Numbered from the stretch's first letter, positions 1-9,590 are shown. The stretch is 64,000 nucleotides of DNA from Pseudomonas brenneri (GCF_007858285.1 NZ_VFIL01000011.1:1-64000); one strand, 5' to 3'. Notes: generated by a model not told the origin, from the sequence alone. Translations and numbers: made by a program.

Positions 1-39
1 AACCACTTGCGCTTTCGATCTCTCGTCAGCGGGAGGCGA

Positions 40-67
40 ATTCTACAGCGTTACACGCTGCTGTCAA
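40..67 (-). promoter_or_regulatory. sigma-70 promoter of an rRNA operon lying left of the window
   Basis: Read on the minus strand there is a perfect -35 TTGACA (62-67), a 16-bp spacer and a -10 TAGAAT (40-45), followed by a GC-rich discriminator (CGCCTCCC). This is the usual form of strong Pseudomonas ribosomal RNA promoters, and the flanking leader looks like sequence upstream of 16S rRNA. The operon itself would start beyond position 1 and is not visible. It lies downstream of tyrS on the same strand. Confidence 0.75.
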
Positions 68-228
68 CACCTCTTTTTCAACTTCCTTTTGGCTTCGATG
101 AACTGAAGCAACCTGCTGCCGAAAACTTCGTAACTCATTGTTTACCAAGGAGTTTTCCGTTTCGACTGCGCCGGAAGTGGGGCGAATTATAGACAGATAT
201 AAATCGCCGTCAACCGTTAATTCCAGGT

Positions 229-1428
229 TTATTCGGATTTAAGCGTAATACGCGCAAATGCCTTCTTGCCGGCCTGGCAAACGTGGGTAGCACCCAGTTC
301 GTATATAAAGGTGCGATCGACAACCTCACCATCTATACGCACACCGCCAGACCCCAGAAGGTCGCGCGCCACTGCCGAATTCTTCACCAGGCCCGCCTTA
401 TTAAGGACAGCAGCAATCGGCATCGCCTCGGCAGCAGTCAATTCAATCTCCGGCAGATCATCCGGCAACTCGCCATCCTTCATGCGATTGCCCGCAGCAC
501 GGTGAGCGCTGGCCGCAGCCTCTTCACCATGGAAGCGCGCAACAATCTCTTCCGCCAGCTTGATCTTGACGTCCCGCGGATTCGCACCCGCCTCTACGTC
601 AGCACGCAATGCGTTGATCTCATCCATCGAGCGGAAACTCAACAGCTCGAAGTAACGCCACATCAACGCATCAGGAATAGAAACCAGCTTGCCGTACATC
701 ACACCCGGCGCCTCCTGGATACCGACATAGTTACCCAAGGATTTGGACATTTTCTTGATGCCGTCCAACCCCTCCAGCAAAGGCATGGTCAGAATGCACT
801 GGGCCTCTTGCCCATACGCACGCTGCAACTCACGCCCCATCAACAGGTTGAACTTCTGGTCGGTACCGCCCAACTCGACATCGGCACGCAACGCCACCGA
901 GTCATACCCTTGAACCAGCGGGTACAGGAACTCATGAATGGCGATAGGCTGATTGGTGGAGTAGCGCTTATCGAAGTCATCGCGCTCAAGCATGCGCGCA
1001 ACGGTGTACTGGGACGTCAGGCGAATGAAGTCCGCCGGCCCCATCTGATCCATCCACGTGGAGTTGAATGCCACTTCAGTCTTGGCCGGATCGAGAATCT
1101 TGAAGACCTGGGTCTTGTAGGTTTCGGCGTTTTCGAGAACCTGCTCACGAGTCAGCGGTGGGCGCGTAGCGCTCTTGCCGCTCGGATCGCCGATCATCCC
1201 GGTGAAGTCACCTATAAGGAAGATCACCTGATGCCCCAGCTCCTGGAACTGGCGCAGCTTATTAATAAGCACCGTGTGACCCAGATGCAGATCCGGCGCC
1301 GTCGGATCAAAGCCAGCCTTAATACGCAGGGGTTGGCCACGCTTGAGCTTTTCGATCAGCTCGGCCTCGACCAACAGTTCTTCCGCACCACGTTTGATCA
1401 GCGCTAGCTGCTCTTCAACCGACTTCAT
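229..1428 (-). CDS. tyrS: tyrosyl-tRNA synthetase
   Basis: Class I aminoacyl-tRNA synthetase that charges tRNA-Tyr in the cytoplasm. The 399-residue product has the HIGH-type signature HLGH at residues 48-51, the KMSKS signature near residue 225 and a C-terminal S4-like RNA-binding domain. The compact form with KMSKS matches the TyrZ-type enzyme usual in Pseudomonas. An upstream in-frame ATG would add 12 residues, but the start at MKSVEEQ fits family length. It is divergent from the M23 peptidase gene, and an rRNA promoter follows it on the same strand. Confidence 0.95.
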   Translation of the reverse strand: MKSVEEQLALIKRGAEELLVEAELIEKLKRGQPLRIKAGFDPTAPDLHLGHTVLINKLRQFQELGHQVIFLIGDFTGMIGDPSGKSATRPPLTREQVLENAETYKTQVFKILDPAKTEVAFNSTWMDQMGPADFIRLTSQYTVARMLERDDFDKRYSTNQPIAIHEFLYPLVQGYDSVALRADVELGGTDQKFNLLMGRELQRAYGQEAQCILTMPLLEGLDGIKKMSKSLGNYVGIQEAPGVMYGKLVSIPDALMWRYFELLSFRSMDEINALRADVEAGANPRDVKIKLAEEIVARFHGEEAAASAHRAAGNRMKDGELPDDLPEIELTAAEAMPIAAVLNKAGLVKNSAVARDLLGSGGVRIDGEVVDRTFIYELGATHVCQAGKKAFARITLKSE

Positions 1429-1637
1429 AACAGACCCGCAAGGCTCAGATTCAAAGGGAACCAACCATACAAGATCAGGGACTAATTACAAGTTTTGCCC
1501 TGCAAACGGACACCATTCGGCGAGCCCGGCATTCGCAAGCTTGCGCCACAGATGATTTGGTTATATTTTATACAGTTATTTCATCTTCATCATGTCATTC
1601 ATCTTTTCCATTTCATCTTTTCAAAGTCAAATTACCT

Positions 1638-3050
1638 ATGACCACTGAACCGTCTAAAGCGCCGCCGCTTTACCCGAAGACCCACCTGCTCGCCGCAAGT
1701 GGTATCGCCGCCCTTCTCAGCCTGGCACTCCTGGTATTCCCTTCCAGTGACGTAGAAGCCAAACGAACGACTCTGAGTCTTGACTTGGAGAGCCCGATTG
1801 AACAACTGACACAAGATCAAGACGCTTCTGACGCGCAGCAAGCCACAACCGCAAGCGTCGAGTCTCCCTTTGCACAGATTGAAGACAGTGCGGACGAGAC
1901 CAAGGAGACCGCCCAGGCAGCACCTGCACCCCAGGTAGCGAAAGGCCCGGAGCACCGCGAAGTGATCGTGGCCAAAGGTGACACGCTGTCGACGCTGTTC
2001 GAGAAGGTCGGCCTTCCCGCCACGACCGTTAGCGACGTACTGGCCAGCGACAAGCAAGCCAAGCAATTCACCCAGCTCAAGCGTGGCCAGAAGCTTGAGT
2101 TCGAGCTGAACCCGGAAGGTCAACTGACCACCCTGCACACTAAACTCAACGACCTCGAAAGCATCACCCTGACCAAAGGCGCCAAAGGCTTTGCCTTCAA
2201 TCGTGTGACCACCAAGCCGGTGATGCGCTCTGCCTATATTCATGGCGTGATCAACAGCTCGCTGTCCCAGTCGGCGGCACGCGCAGGCCTGTCCCATAGC
2301 ATGACCATGGACATGGCCAGCGTATTTGGCTACGACATCGACTTCGCTCAGGATATTCGCCAGGGTGACGAATTCGACGTGATCTACGAGCAAAAGGTGG
2401 CCAACGGCAAGGTCGTCGGCACCGGCAATATCCTGTCGGCGCGCTTTACCAACCGCGGCAAGACCTACACCGCCGTGCGCTACACCAACAAACAAGGCAA
2501 CAGCAGCTACTACACCGCCGATGGCAATAGCATGCGCAAGGCCTTCATTCGTACTCCTGTTGACTTCGCCCGTATTAGCTCGCGTTTCTCCATGGGCCGC
2601 AAGCATCCAATTCTGAACAAAATCCGCGCGCACAAAGGCGTGGACTATGCCGCACCGCGCGGCACGCCGATCAAGGCTGCCGGCGATGGCAAGGTACTGC
2701 TGGCCGGGCGCCGCGGCGGTTACGGCAATACTGTGATCATCCAGCACGGCAACAGCTACCGGACGCTTTACGGCCACATGCAAGGCTTTGCCAAAGGCGT
2801 GAAAACCGGTGGCAACGTCAAGCAAGGCCAGGTGATTGGCTATATCGGCACCACCGGCCTGTCTACCGGCCCGCACCTGCACTATGAGTTCCAGGTCAAC
2901 GGCGTGCACGTCGACCCGCTGGGTCAGAAGCTGCCAATGGCCGACCCGATCGCCAAGGCCGAGCGCGCGCGCTTCCTTCAGCAAAGCCAACCGCTGATGG
3001 CACGCATGGACCAGGAACGCGCCACCATGCTGGCTTCGGCGAAGCGTTAA
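1638..3050 (+). CDS. M23 family murein DD-endopeptidase (MepM/YebA-like)
   Basis: Envelope metallopeptidase expected to cut peptidoglycan cross-links. Near the N-terminus (residues about 15-35) is one hydrophobic segment, then an Ala/Gln/Glu-rich linker, a LysM/OapA-like region at about 105-160 (VAKGDTLSTLFEKVGL) and a C-terminal M23 domain. The M23 domain holds the zinc ligand motifs HKGVDY (near 332) and HLHYEF (near 413). The start at MTTEPSK gives 470 residues. An in-frame ATG 27 codons upstream would put a charged, Ser/His-rich stretch before the membrane anchor and is less likely. anmK follows 3 bp after the stop, so the two are probably cotranscribed, which suits a role in wall turnover and recycling. 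Confidence 0.88.
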   Translation: MTTEPSKAPPLYPKTHLLAASGIAALLSLALLVFPSSDVEAKRTTLSLDLESPIEQLTQDQDASDAQQATTASVESPFAQIEDSADETKETAQAAPAPQVAKGPEHREVIVAKGDTLSTLFEKVGLPATTVSDVLASDKQAKQFTQLKRGQKLEFELNPEGQLTTLHTKLNDLESITLTKGAKGFAFNRVTTKPVMRSAYIHGVINSSLSQSAARAGLSHSMTMDMASVFGYDIDFAQDIRQGDEFDVIYEQKVANGKVVGTGNILSARFTNRGKTYTAVRYTNKQGNSSYYTADGNSMRKAFIRTPVDFARISSRFSMGRKHPILNKIRAHKGVDYAAPRGTPIKAAGDGKVLLAGRRGGYGNTVIIQHGNSYRTLYGHMQGFAKGVKTGGNVKQGQVIGYIGTTGLSTGPHLHYEFQVNGVHVDPLGQKLPMADPIAKAERARFLQQSQPLMARMDQERATMLASAKR

Positions 3051-3053
3051 GCG

Positions 3054-4145
3054 ATGGCGCTCTATATAGGTGTGATGTCCGGGACCAGCCTTGATGGCCT
3101 GGACATTGCGCTGATCGAGCAGGACACCGCGGTCAAACTGATCGCCACGCATTACATTCCCATGCCTGAAACTCTGCGTGCGGAGCTGCTGGACCTTTGC
3201 GCCAGCGGCCCGGACGAGATTGCCCGCTCGGCGATTGCCCAGCAAAACTGGGTAACACTCGCCGCCCATGGCATTCATGCCTTGCTGAAGCAACAGCAGC
3301 TCACTCACCACGACATCCGCGCGATTGGCAGCCATGGGCAAACCATTCGCCATGAACCTGCCCGTGGTTTTACCGTGCAGATTGGCAACCCCGCACTACT
3401 GACCGAACTGACCGGGATAACCGTCGTCAGTGACTTTCGAAGCCGCGATGTGGCTGCCGGTGGCCAGGGCGCGCCACTGGTGCCAGCCTTTCACGAAGCA
3501 CTGTTCGGCGAGGCTCGCGGCAACCGGGCAGTACTGAATGTCGGCGGCTTCAGCAACTTGAGCCTGATCGAGACCGGCAAACCGGTAGCGGGTTTTGACT
3601 GCGGTCCGGGCAATGTCCTGCTGGATGCCTGGATTCATCAGCAACAGGGCGTAACTTTTGACCGCGACGGCCAATGGGCAGCTGCAGGCAAGGTCGAGCC
3701 ACTGCTGCTCAACGCCCTGCTCAGCGACCCTTTCTTCCTGACCCAAGGCCCGAAAAGCACTGGGCGCGAAGTGTTCAACCTGCCCTGGCTGCAACAGCAT
3801 CTCGGCCAACTGCCAACCTTCAAGGCGCAAGATATCCAGGCCACGTTGCTGGAGCTGACAGCGCAGACCATCGTCGAATCGCTGAAAACCGCACAGCCGC
3901 AAACCGAAACCCTGCTGGTGTGCGGCGGCGGCGCTCATAACACGACACTGATGAACCGCCTCGCAGCCATGCTACCCGCCACCCACGTCAGCAGCACCGC
4001 CACCCATGGCGTAGACCCCGACTGGGTTGAGGCCATGGCCTTCGCCTGGCTGGCGCATTGCTGCCTCGAAGGCATCGCCGCCAACCGCCCAAGCGTGACA
4101 GGTGCCCGCGGCCTTCGCGTACTTGGCGCGATCTACCCCGCCTGA
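3054..4145 (+). CDS. anmK: anhydro-N-acetylmuramic acid kinase
   Basis: Phosphorylates and opens 1,6-anhydro-MurNAc to MurNAc-6-phosphate in peptidoglycan recycling. The 363-residue protein is full length, with the N-terminal nucleotide-binding signature GVMSGTSLDGLD and the GPGNVLLDAW motif near residue 187 that is typical of AnmK. It follows the M23 peptidase by 3 bp, apparently in one operon. A strong bidirectional hairpin terminator separates it from erpA. The amgK and murU genes at 31.7-33.4 kb act in the same recycling network. Confidence 0.95.
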   Translation: MALYIGVMSGTSLDGLDIALIEQDTAVKLIATHYIPMPETLRAELLDLCASGPDEIARSAIAQQNWVTLAAHGIHALLKQQQLTHHDIRAIGSHGQTIRHEPARGFTVQIGNPALLTELTGITVVSDFRSRDVAAGGQGAPLVPAFHEALFGEARGNRAVLNVGGFSNLSLIETGKPVAGFDCGPGNVLLDAWIHQQQGVTFDRDGQWAAAGKVEPLLLNALLSDPFFLTQGPKSTGREVFNLPWLQQHLGQLPTFKAQDIQATLLELTAQTIVESLKTAQPQTETLLVCGGGAHNTTLMNRLAAMLPATHVSSTATHGVDPDWVEAMAFAWLAHCCLEGIAANRPSVTGARGLRVLGAIYPA

Positions 4146-4155
4146 AACGCAGATA

Positions 4156-4198
4156 GCAAAACGCCGCTTGACCCCATAAGAGTCAAGCGGCGTTTTGC
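4156..4198. terminator. bidirectional terminator between anmK and erpA
   Basis: A perfect 17-bp inverted repeat (4156-4172 against 4182-4198) with a 9-nt loop. Its arms carry AAAA and TTTT at the ends, so it can terminate from either side. It lies between the stops of the convergent genes anmK and erpA. Confidence 0.9.
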
Positions 4199-4212
4199 CT
4201 AGACGCTATCGA

Positions 4213-4563
4213 TCAGATCGAGAACGACGAACCGCAACCACAGGTCGTGGTGGCATTCGGGTTCTTGATCACAAAGCGCGAGCCTTCCAAACCTTCCTGG
4301 TAATCCACCTCGGCACCTGCCAAGTACTGGAAGCTCATCGGATCCACGACCAGGCTTACGCCCTCGCGCTCGACAATGGTGTCGTCATCGGCCACATCTT
4401 CATCGAAGGTAAAGCCGTACTGAAACCCTGAACAACCGCCGCCCGTAACGAATACGCGCAGCTTCAAGCGATCATTACCCTCTTCATCGACCAGGCTCTT
4501 CACCTTGTGCGCAGCACCGTGGGTGAATTGCAAAGCCGTGGGGGTGAAGGATTCAACGCTCAT
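4213..4563 (-). CDS. erpA: iron-sulfur cluster insertion protein ErpA
   Basis: A-type carrier that delivers Fe-S clusters to apo-enzymes, in E. coli including those of isoprenoid synthesis. The 116-residue protein carries the three conserved cysteines of the HesB/IscA fold: one in GGGCSGFQY and the pair in CGCGSSF at the C-terminus. The start at MSVESF is preceded by GGGAGA at proper spacing. A longer in-frame start 16 codons upstream is less likely. It lies downstream of argC on the same strand, separated by a terminator. Confidence 0.93.
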
Positions 4564-4684
4564 GCTGATAATCTCCCGGCGTAGCGCCGCCATATGCGTG
4601 ATGGCGGCCATTATCCGCTTCTCCTAGAAAAGCGGTCAACTATTGTTACGGTATATCAATCTGCGCAGCCGCCCTTAAAAACAC

Positions 4685-4709
4685 AAAAGGCCCGATCAAC
4701 GGGCCTTTT
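4685..4709. terminator. terminator downstream of argC
   Basis: A 9-bp perfect inverted repeat (AAAAGGCCC / GGGCCTTTT) with a 7-nt loop, ending in a T run on both strands, 18 bp after the argC stop. Confidence 0.85.
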
Positions 4710-4726
4710 GCACAGCAGCCAACGTC

Positions 4727-5761
4727 TTAAGGCAGCATGCCGGCATGGGACAAGCCGAGCTTCTCATCGAGGCCGAACAAGATGTTCAAGTTCTGTACCG
4801 CCTGGCCTGACGCGCCCTTGACCAGGTTATCAATGACCGACAACACCACCACCAGGTCGCCATCCTGCGGACGATGCACGGCAATCCGGCACACGTTGGC
4901 GCCGCGAACACTGCGGGTTTCCGGATGACTACCAGCCGGCATCACATCGACGAACGGCTCATTGGCGTAACGTTTTTCAAACAATGCCTGCAAATCCACC
5001 GAGCGGTCCGTGACGGTTGCATAGAGTGTCGAGTGAATCCCACGGATCATCGGGGTCAGGTGCGGCACGAACGTCAGGCCGACGTCACTGCCGGCAGCCC
5101 GACGCAGGCCCTGGCGAATTTCCGGCAGGTGGCGATGCCCCTTAACGGCATACGCCTTCATGCTTTCCGAGGTCTCGGAGTACAAGGAACCTACGGCCGC
5201 ACCACGACCAGCGCCGCTGACGCCCGATTTGCAGTCGGCAATCAGGCGCGAGGCATCTGCCAGGCCGGCTTCGAGCAGCGGCAGGAAGCCCAACTGGGTA
5301 GCCGTCGGATAGCAACCTGGCACGGCAATCAGGCGCGCCTGTCTGATCTGCTCGCGATTGACCTCAGGCAAACCGTAAACTGCCTCTTCAAGCAGCTCTG
5401 GAGCGCCATGGGGCTGGCCATACCACTTGGCCCACTCATCGGCATCCTGCAGGCGGAAGTCCGCCGAGAGATCAATGACCTTGGTCCCGGCGGCCAACAA
5501 CTCGCCCGCCAACGCATGGGCAACGCCGTGGGGAGTGGCGAAGAACACCACATCGCAGGCGCCCAGGGTCTTGATGTCTGGCACGCTGAATGCCAGGCCA
5601 TCGTAATGACCGCGCAGGTTGGGGTACATATCGGCAACGGCCAGGCCGGCCTCGGATCGGGAGGTGATGACCACCACCTCTGCCTGCGGATGCTGAGCCA
5701 ACAGACGCAGCAATTCGACACCGGTGTAACCCGTGCCGCCGACGATACCGACCTTGACCAT
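4727..5761 (-). CDS. argC: N-acetyl-gamma-glutamyl-phosphate reductase
   Basis: NADPH-dependent reductase of arginine synthesis that converts N-acetylglutamyl-phosphate to the semialdehyde. The 344-residue protein (type 1 length) has the N-terminal Rossmann motif GIVGGTGYTG and the catalytic cysteine in VPGCYPTA near residue 150. The start MVKVGIVGG is chosen because it begins the Rossmann fold. A 24-codon extension exists in frame but looks non-native. It is divergent from hemJ. Confidence 0.95.
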   Translation of the reverse strand: MVKVGIVGGTGYTGVELLRLLAQHPQAEVVVITSRSEAGLAVADMYPNLRGHYDGLAFSVPDIKTLGACDVVFFATPHGVAHALAGELLAAGTKVIDLSADFRLQDADEWAKWYGQPHGAPELLEEAVYGLPEVNREQIRQARLIAVPGCYPTATQLGFLPLLEAGLADASRLIADCKSGVSGAGRGAAVGSLYSETSESMKAYAVKGHRHLPEIRQGLRRAAGSDVGLTFVPHLTPMIRGIHSTLYATVTDRSVDLQALFEKRYANEPFVDVMPAGSHPETRSVRGANVCRIAVHRPQDGDLVVVLSVIDNLVKGASGQAVQNLNILFGLDEKLGLSHAGMLP

Positions 5762-5897
5762 AAACCTGCCCTCAACGAACCCACTGGAAAGCCGTCGATA
5801 ATAGGGGCCGTATCGTTCTGCGACAACCGTCAAGGTGACGCTTGGGCGCTCTAACCTCTACTATCTCCAGTTACCGTGAACCTGGGAATAACTAAAA

Positions 5898-6326
5898 ATG
5901 CTTTATCTATGGCTCAAAGCTTTTCATATCGTCAGCATTGTCTGCTGGTTTGCCGGGCTTTTTTACCTGCCGCGCCTGTTCGTCTACCACGCACAAAGCC
6001 AGGATGCTGTCAGCCAGGAACGCTTCAGTATCATGGAGCGCAAGCTGTACAAGGGCATCATGCTGCCGGCGATGATCGCTACGCTGGTATTCGGCATCTG
6101 GCTGATCAGCCTTAACCCGAGCGTTTTCAGCCAGGGTGGCTGGATGCACGCCAAGCTGACCCTGGTGGTGATCCTGATCGGCTACCACCATATGTGCGGC
6201 GCCCAGGTAAAACGTTTTGCCCGTGGCGAAAACACCCGCAGCCATGTCTTTTATCGCTGGTTCAATGAAGTGCCAGTTCTGATATTGCTGGCTATTGTAA
6301 TTTTGGTCGTCGTAAAGCCGTTCTAA
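5898..6326 (+). CDS. hemJ: protoporphyrinogen IX oxidase HemJ (UPF0093)
   Basis: Integral membrane protein of the HemJ family, which carries out the protoporphyrinogen oxidase step of heme synthesis in many proteobacteria lacking HemG or HemY. The 142-residue product has four predicted hydrophobic segments. The conserved N-terminal histidine and arginine lie in LKAFHIVSIVCWFAGL and FYLPRLFVYH. It stands between divergent argC and the downstream nitronate monooxygenase. The ribosome binding site is weak (GGGA). Confidence 0.88.
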   Translation: MLYLWLKAFHIVSIVCWFAGLFYLPRLFVYHAQSQDAVSQERFSIMERKLYKGIMLPAMIATLVFGIWLISLNPSVFSQGGWMHAKLTLVVILIGYHHMCGAQVKRFARGENTRSHVFYRWFNEVPVLILLAIVILVVVKPF

Positions 6327-6361
6327 CTCTAATCAGCCGCACTTAATCCGGGGTACTTCCA

Positions 6362-7324
6362 ATGTCGCTGCCCGCTCTGCTTGAACAACGCCTGCGCCTG
6401 CCTGTAGTGGCTGCGCCGATGTTCCTGATTTCCAACCCGCAACTGGTCCTGGCGTGCTGCCGCAATGGCGTGGTCGGGAGCTTCCCGGCACTCAACCAAC
6501 GCGAAAGCAGCGGTTTCAAGGCCTGGCTGGAAGAAATCGAAGCGGGCCTGGCGCTGCTGGACAACCCCGCGCCCTACGCGGTCAACCTCATTGTGCACAA
6601 CAGCAACCCGCGCCTTGAGGCTGACCTGGCGATCTGCGTCGAGCACAAGGTGCCGATCGTCATCACCAGCCTGGGGGCGGTCAAGGAGCTGGTAGACGCG
6701 GTACACAGTTACGGCGGCCTGGTGTTCCACGACGTCACCACCCGACGCCATGCCGAAAAAGCCGCCGAGGCCGGGGTCGACGGGCTGATCGCCGTAGCCG
6801 CAGGGGCTGGTGGCCACGCGGGCACCTGGAGTCCATTCTCACTGATCGCGGAAATTCGCCAGTTCTTCGACAAGACCCTGCTGCTGGCCGGCTGCCTGAA
6901 CCATGGGCACGAGATCCTCGCCGCGCAATTGCTCGGTGCCGATCTGGCCTATTTCGGCACGCGGTTTATCGGCACCACTGAAAGCCACGCCCCCGATGCC
7001 TACAAAGAGATGCTGCTCACATCCCGCGCAGCCGATATCGTGCACACTCCGGCGGTGTCCGGCGTACCCGCGAGCTTTATGCGCCAGAGCCTGGAAAACG
7101 CCGGTTTCGACCTCGCCGCCCTGCAAGGCAAAGGTGAAGTCAACTTCGGCTCCAAGCTCAAACCTCTGAGCGACGAGGCAAAGGCCTGGAAGACGGTATG
7201 GTCCGCCGGCCAGGGCGTCGGTGAAATTGACGACTTACCCAGCGTCGATGAACTGGTTGCCCGCCTCGATGCCGAATACCGCAAGGCGCGTGAGCAAGCG
7301 GTACAATTGCGCTGGCCACGCTGA
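6362..7324 (+). CDS. nitronate monooxygenase family protein
   Basis: TIM-barrel flavoprotein of the 2-nitropropane dioxygenase / nitronate monooxygenase family (320 residues). Visible family marks are the N-terminal PVVAAPMFLISNP, the FMN phosphate-binding GAGGHAG near residue 150 and a later HGHE / GTRF region. Members oxidise alkyl nitronates such as propionate-3-nitronate; the substrate here is not evident. It starts 35 bp after hemJ on the same strand. The family call is firm; the physiological role is not. Confidence 0.85.
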   Translation: MSLPALLEQRLRLPVVAAPMFLISNPQLVLACCRNGVVGSFPALNQRESSGFKAWLEEIEAGLALLDNPAPYAVNLIVHNSNPRLEADLAICVEHKVPIVITSLGAVKELVDAVHSYGGLVFHDVTTRRHAEKAAEAGVDGLIAVAAGAGGHAGTWSPFSLIAEIRQFFDKTLLLAGCLNHGHEILAAQLLGADLAYFGTRFIGTTESHAPDAYKEMLLTSRAADIVHTPAVSGVPASFMRQSLENAGFDLAALQGKGEVNFGSKLKPLSDEAKAWKTVWSAGQGVGEIDDLPSVDELVARLDAEYRKAREQAVQLRWPR

Positions 7325-7393
7325 CCCACCCGCCAGGCCTGCCGATTGAAGCTGGCCTGCATTACTCCCCTGAAAAGTGACAAGGATGCCCGC

Positions 7394-8356
7394 ATGAGCG
7401 ACAACCGTTTCAAGATTGTGTTTGATGGAGCCCTGCTCCCGGGTGTCGAAAGCACCACTGCCAAGCTGAACCTGGCCGACTTGTTCAAAAGCGAAGTCGA
7501 GGCAATCGAAAAGCTCTTCACCGGACGCCCGGTCGCCCTGAAGCGCGACCTGTCTCGCCCCGATGCCGAAACCTACCTGGCCGCGCTGAAAAACGCCGGG
7601 GTTGATGCACGTATCGAAGCCGAACAGCCCGTGGCCTTCAACCTGGCTGAAACCCACGAGACCGATTCCGGCGCCTCTGACTTTTCGCGCCCGGCCGCGT
7701 CGCCGTATGCACCGCCGCGCGCAGCCGTGGGGGATAACCTTCCTGAGTTTTCCACCCTCAAGGTCTTCACCATCAACGGGCGGATAGGTCGCCTGCGCTT
7801 CCTCGCCTGGACGCTGGTATTGAGCATGGTCTTGTCGGCCATCGTTGGCGCCCTGTTCACGGTCGGCCTGGGTGTTGCGGCCGTCTCCCCCACTACGGCA
7901 ATCATCATTGGCTCACTGCTCGGTATCGCCCTGTTCGTGGCCTCTGTGTGGATCAGTGTCCAGATCACCGTGCAACGCCTGCATGACCTGGGCTGGTCCG
8001 GGTGGCTATGGTTCCTGAACCTGGTGCCAATCGTAGGCAGCATTTTCCCGATCCTGCTGATCGTGCTGCCAGGCAATGCGGGCGCCAACCAATATGGTGC
8101 GCCACCGCCACGCAACTCCACCGCAGTGAAAGTCCTGGCCACTCTGTGGCTGGCAGTCATCCCGCTGATATTCGCCGCCGCAGTGATGCTGGGCATGAGT
8201 GGCTATCTGGACCAACTGGAAAGCAGCGTGGACAGCGGCTACGAAAGCAGCACCATGACCACCGACGAAGAGGCTGACCAGAGCGTCATCGCCGGTGAAG
8301 AAGACGTGCAAAGTGCTGACGATGCGGCCGAACCTGTAGACTCTCCAGAAGAATGA
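7394..8356 (+). CDS. DUF805 membrane protein
   Basis: A 320-residue protein. Its soluble N-terminal part (about 1-110) begins with FKIVFDGALLPG and resembles the small regulatory region found ahead of DUF805 domains. It is followed by a DUF805 membrane region (about 125-280) with several hydrophobic helices and the family motif QRLHDLGWSGW. The tail is highly acidic, Asp/Glu/Ser rich. AAGGA lies 8 bp before the ATG. No enzymatic function is known for DUF805. Confidence 0.75.
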   Translation: MSDNRFKIVFDGALLPGVESTTAKLNLADLFKSEVEAIEKLFTGRPVALKRDLSRPDAETYLAALKNAGVDARIEAEQPVAFNLAETHETDSGASDFSRPAASPYAPPRAAVGDNLPEFSTLKVFTINGRIGRLRFLAWTLVLSMVLSAIVGALFTVGLGVAAVSPTTAIIIGSLLGIALFVASVWISVQITVQRLHDLGWSGWLWFLNLVPIVGSIFPILLIVLPGNAGANQYGAPPPRNSTAVKVLATLWLAVIPLIFAAAVMLGMSGYLDQLESSVDSGYESSTMTTDEEADQSVIAGEEDVQSADDAAEPVDSPEE

Positions 8357-8369
8357 AGAAACGCCCCAC

Positions 8370-8393
8370 GCCTGTGACGCATCTGTCGCAGGC
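8370..8393. terminator. hairpin between DUF805 gene and SDR gene
   Basis: A 9-bp stem (GCCTGTGAC / GTCGCAGGC, one G-T pair) with a 6-nt loop, 14 bp after the DUF805 stop. There is no T run, so it may be an attenuating hairpin rather than a full terminator. Confidence 0.4.
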
Positions 8394-8419
8394 TAGGTGG
8401 CGTTGCGATGGAGAAACGC

Positions 8420-9205
8420 ATGACCCGTTACGCTCTGATCACCGGTGCCTCCAGCGGCATCGGCCTGGCCTTGGCCGAAGCACTGGCCCGTCGCGGCCGC
8501 AGCTTGATTCTGGTGGCCCGCCAGCGTGATCAGTTGGAAAGCATTGCCATTGAACTGACCCAACGCTTTGGCGTCGAGGTGCTGTTCCGTGCCTGCGACC
8601 TGGGCGAGCCACTACGGCTTTCCGGGTTCCTGCTGGAACTGGAAGAGGGTGAGCGACAGATCGACTTGCTGGTCAACTGCGCCGGCATGGGCACCAGCGG
8701 CCCGTTTCTCGCCCAGGACTGGATGACCGAGCAGGACCTGATCGAAGTCAACATCCTGGCCCTCACTCGCCTGTGCCATGCACTGGGTAATTCCATGGCC
8801 CTGCAGGGTGGCGGGCAGATTCTCAACGTCGCGTCAGTCGCAGCCTTCCAGCCGGGACCATGGATGAGTACTTATTACGCCAGCAAGGCCTATGTACTGC
8901 ACTTCTCCGAAGGCCTGCGCGAAGAGCTGAAGAGCTGCGGCATCAAGGTTTCAGTGCTTTGCCCAGGCCCGACACGCACCGCGTTCTTCGGTACTGCACA
9001 AATGGACACCGTCAAGCTGGAGCGCCAGCAACTGATGAGCCCGGAAGAAGTGGCGCTGCACACCGTGCGTGCCCTGGCAAAGAACAAAGCGATCATTATT
9101 CCCGGTCGCCGTAACCGCTGGCTGGCGTTCAGCCCGCGCTTGAGCCCGCGCTGGTTGACCCGCAAGATTGCCGGCGCCATCAACAAGGCCTATTGCCCGC
9201 GCTGA
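8420..9205 (+). CDS. short-chain dehydrogenase/reductase
   Basis: NAD(P)-dependent oxidoreductase of the classical SDR family, 261 residues. It shows the cofactor motif TGASSGIG at the N-terminus, the NCAG motif near residue 88, and the catalytic Ser...YYASK near residues 140-157. The ATG at 8420 is preferred because GGAGA lies just upstream; the ATG at 8408 contains that site. The substrate is unknown. The C-terminal basic stretch (SPRLSPRWLTRK) is like that of membrane-associated DltE-type SDRs. Confidence 0.82.
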   Translation: MTRYALITGASSGIGLALAEALARRGRSLILVARQRDQLESIAIELTQRFGVEVLFRACDLGEPLRLSGFLLELEEGERQIDLLVNCAGMGTSGPFLAQDWMTEQDLIEVNILALTRLCHALGNSMALQGGGQILNVASVAAFQPGPWMSTYYASKAYVLHFSEGLREELKSCGIKVSVLCPGPTRTAFFGTAQMDTVKLERQQLMSPEEVALHTVRALAKNKAIIIPGRRNRWLAFSPRLSPRWLTRKIAGAINKAYCPR

Positions 9206-9251
9206 CCGGCTGAGTACACTCACCCTGCACTTTCATAATGGAGAAACAGCT

Positions 9252-9590
9252 GTGGATACTCTGTTCACCAAGATCATCAACAGAGAAATACCCGCGAGGA
9301 TTATCTACGAAGATGACCAGGTCCTGGCCTTCCACGATATTGCGCCAATGGCCCCCGTGCATTTCCTGGTGATTCCGAAAAAACCGATCCGCACCCTCAA
9401 CGACCTCACGGAAGAAGACAAGGGCCTGGCCGGACATATCCTGTTCACTGCCCAGCGCCTGGCGGTGGAACAAGGCTGTGAAAAAGGTTTTCGCGTGGTG
9501 ATGAACTGCAATGAGGATGGCGGCCAGACCGTCTATCACATTCATATGCATGTACTGGGTCAGCGCCAGATGAACTGGCCCCCGGGCTGA
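9252..9590 (+). CDS. HIT family (histidine triad) nucleotide-binding protein
   Basis: A 112-residue HINT-like hydrolase of nucleoside phosphoramidates. The histidine triad VYHIHMHVLG lies at the C-terminus and the N-terminal NREIPARIIYED is typical. Translation starts at GTG, with GGAGAAACA just before it. It lies 46 bp after the SDR gene and before coq7, the same order as known in other pseudomonads. Confidence 0.9.
   Translation: MDTLFTKIINREIPARIIYEDDQVLAFHDIAPMAPVHFLVIPKKPIRTLNDLTEEDKGLAGHILFTAQRLAVEQGCEKGFRVVMNCNEDGGQTVYHIHMHVLGQRQMNWPPG

Noticed and set aside
283..1407. A 374-codon plus-strand frame over tyrS
   Set aside because: It is opposite tyrS, without recognisable domains.
1632..3353. 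A 573-codon antisense frame across the M23 peptidase and anmK
   Set aside because: Composition is that of a codon-bias shadow and both plus-strand genes are clear.
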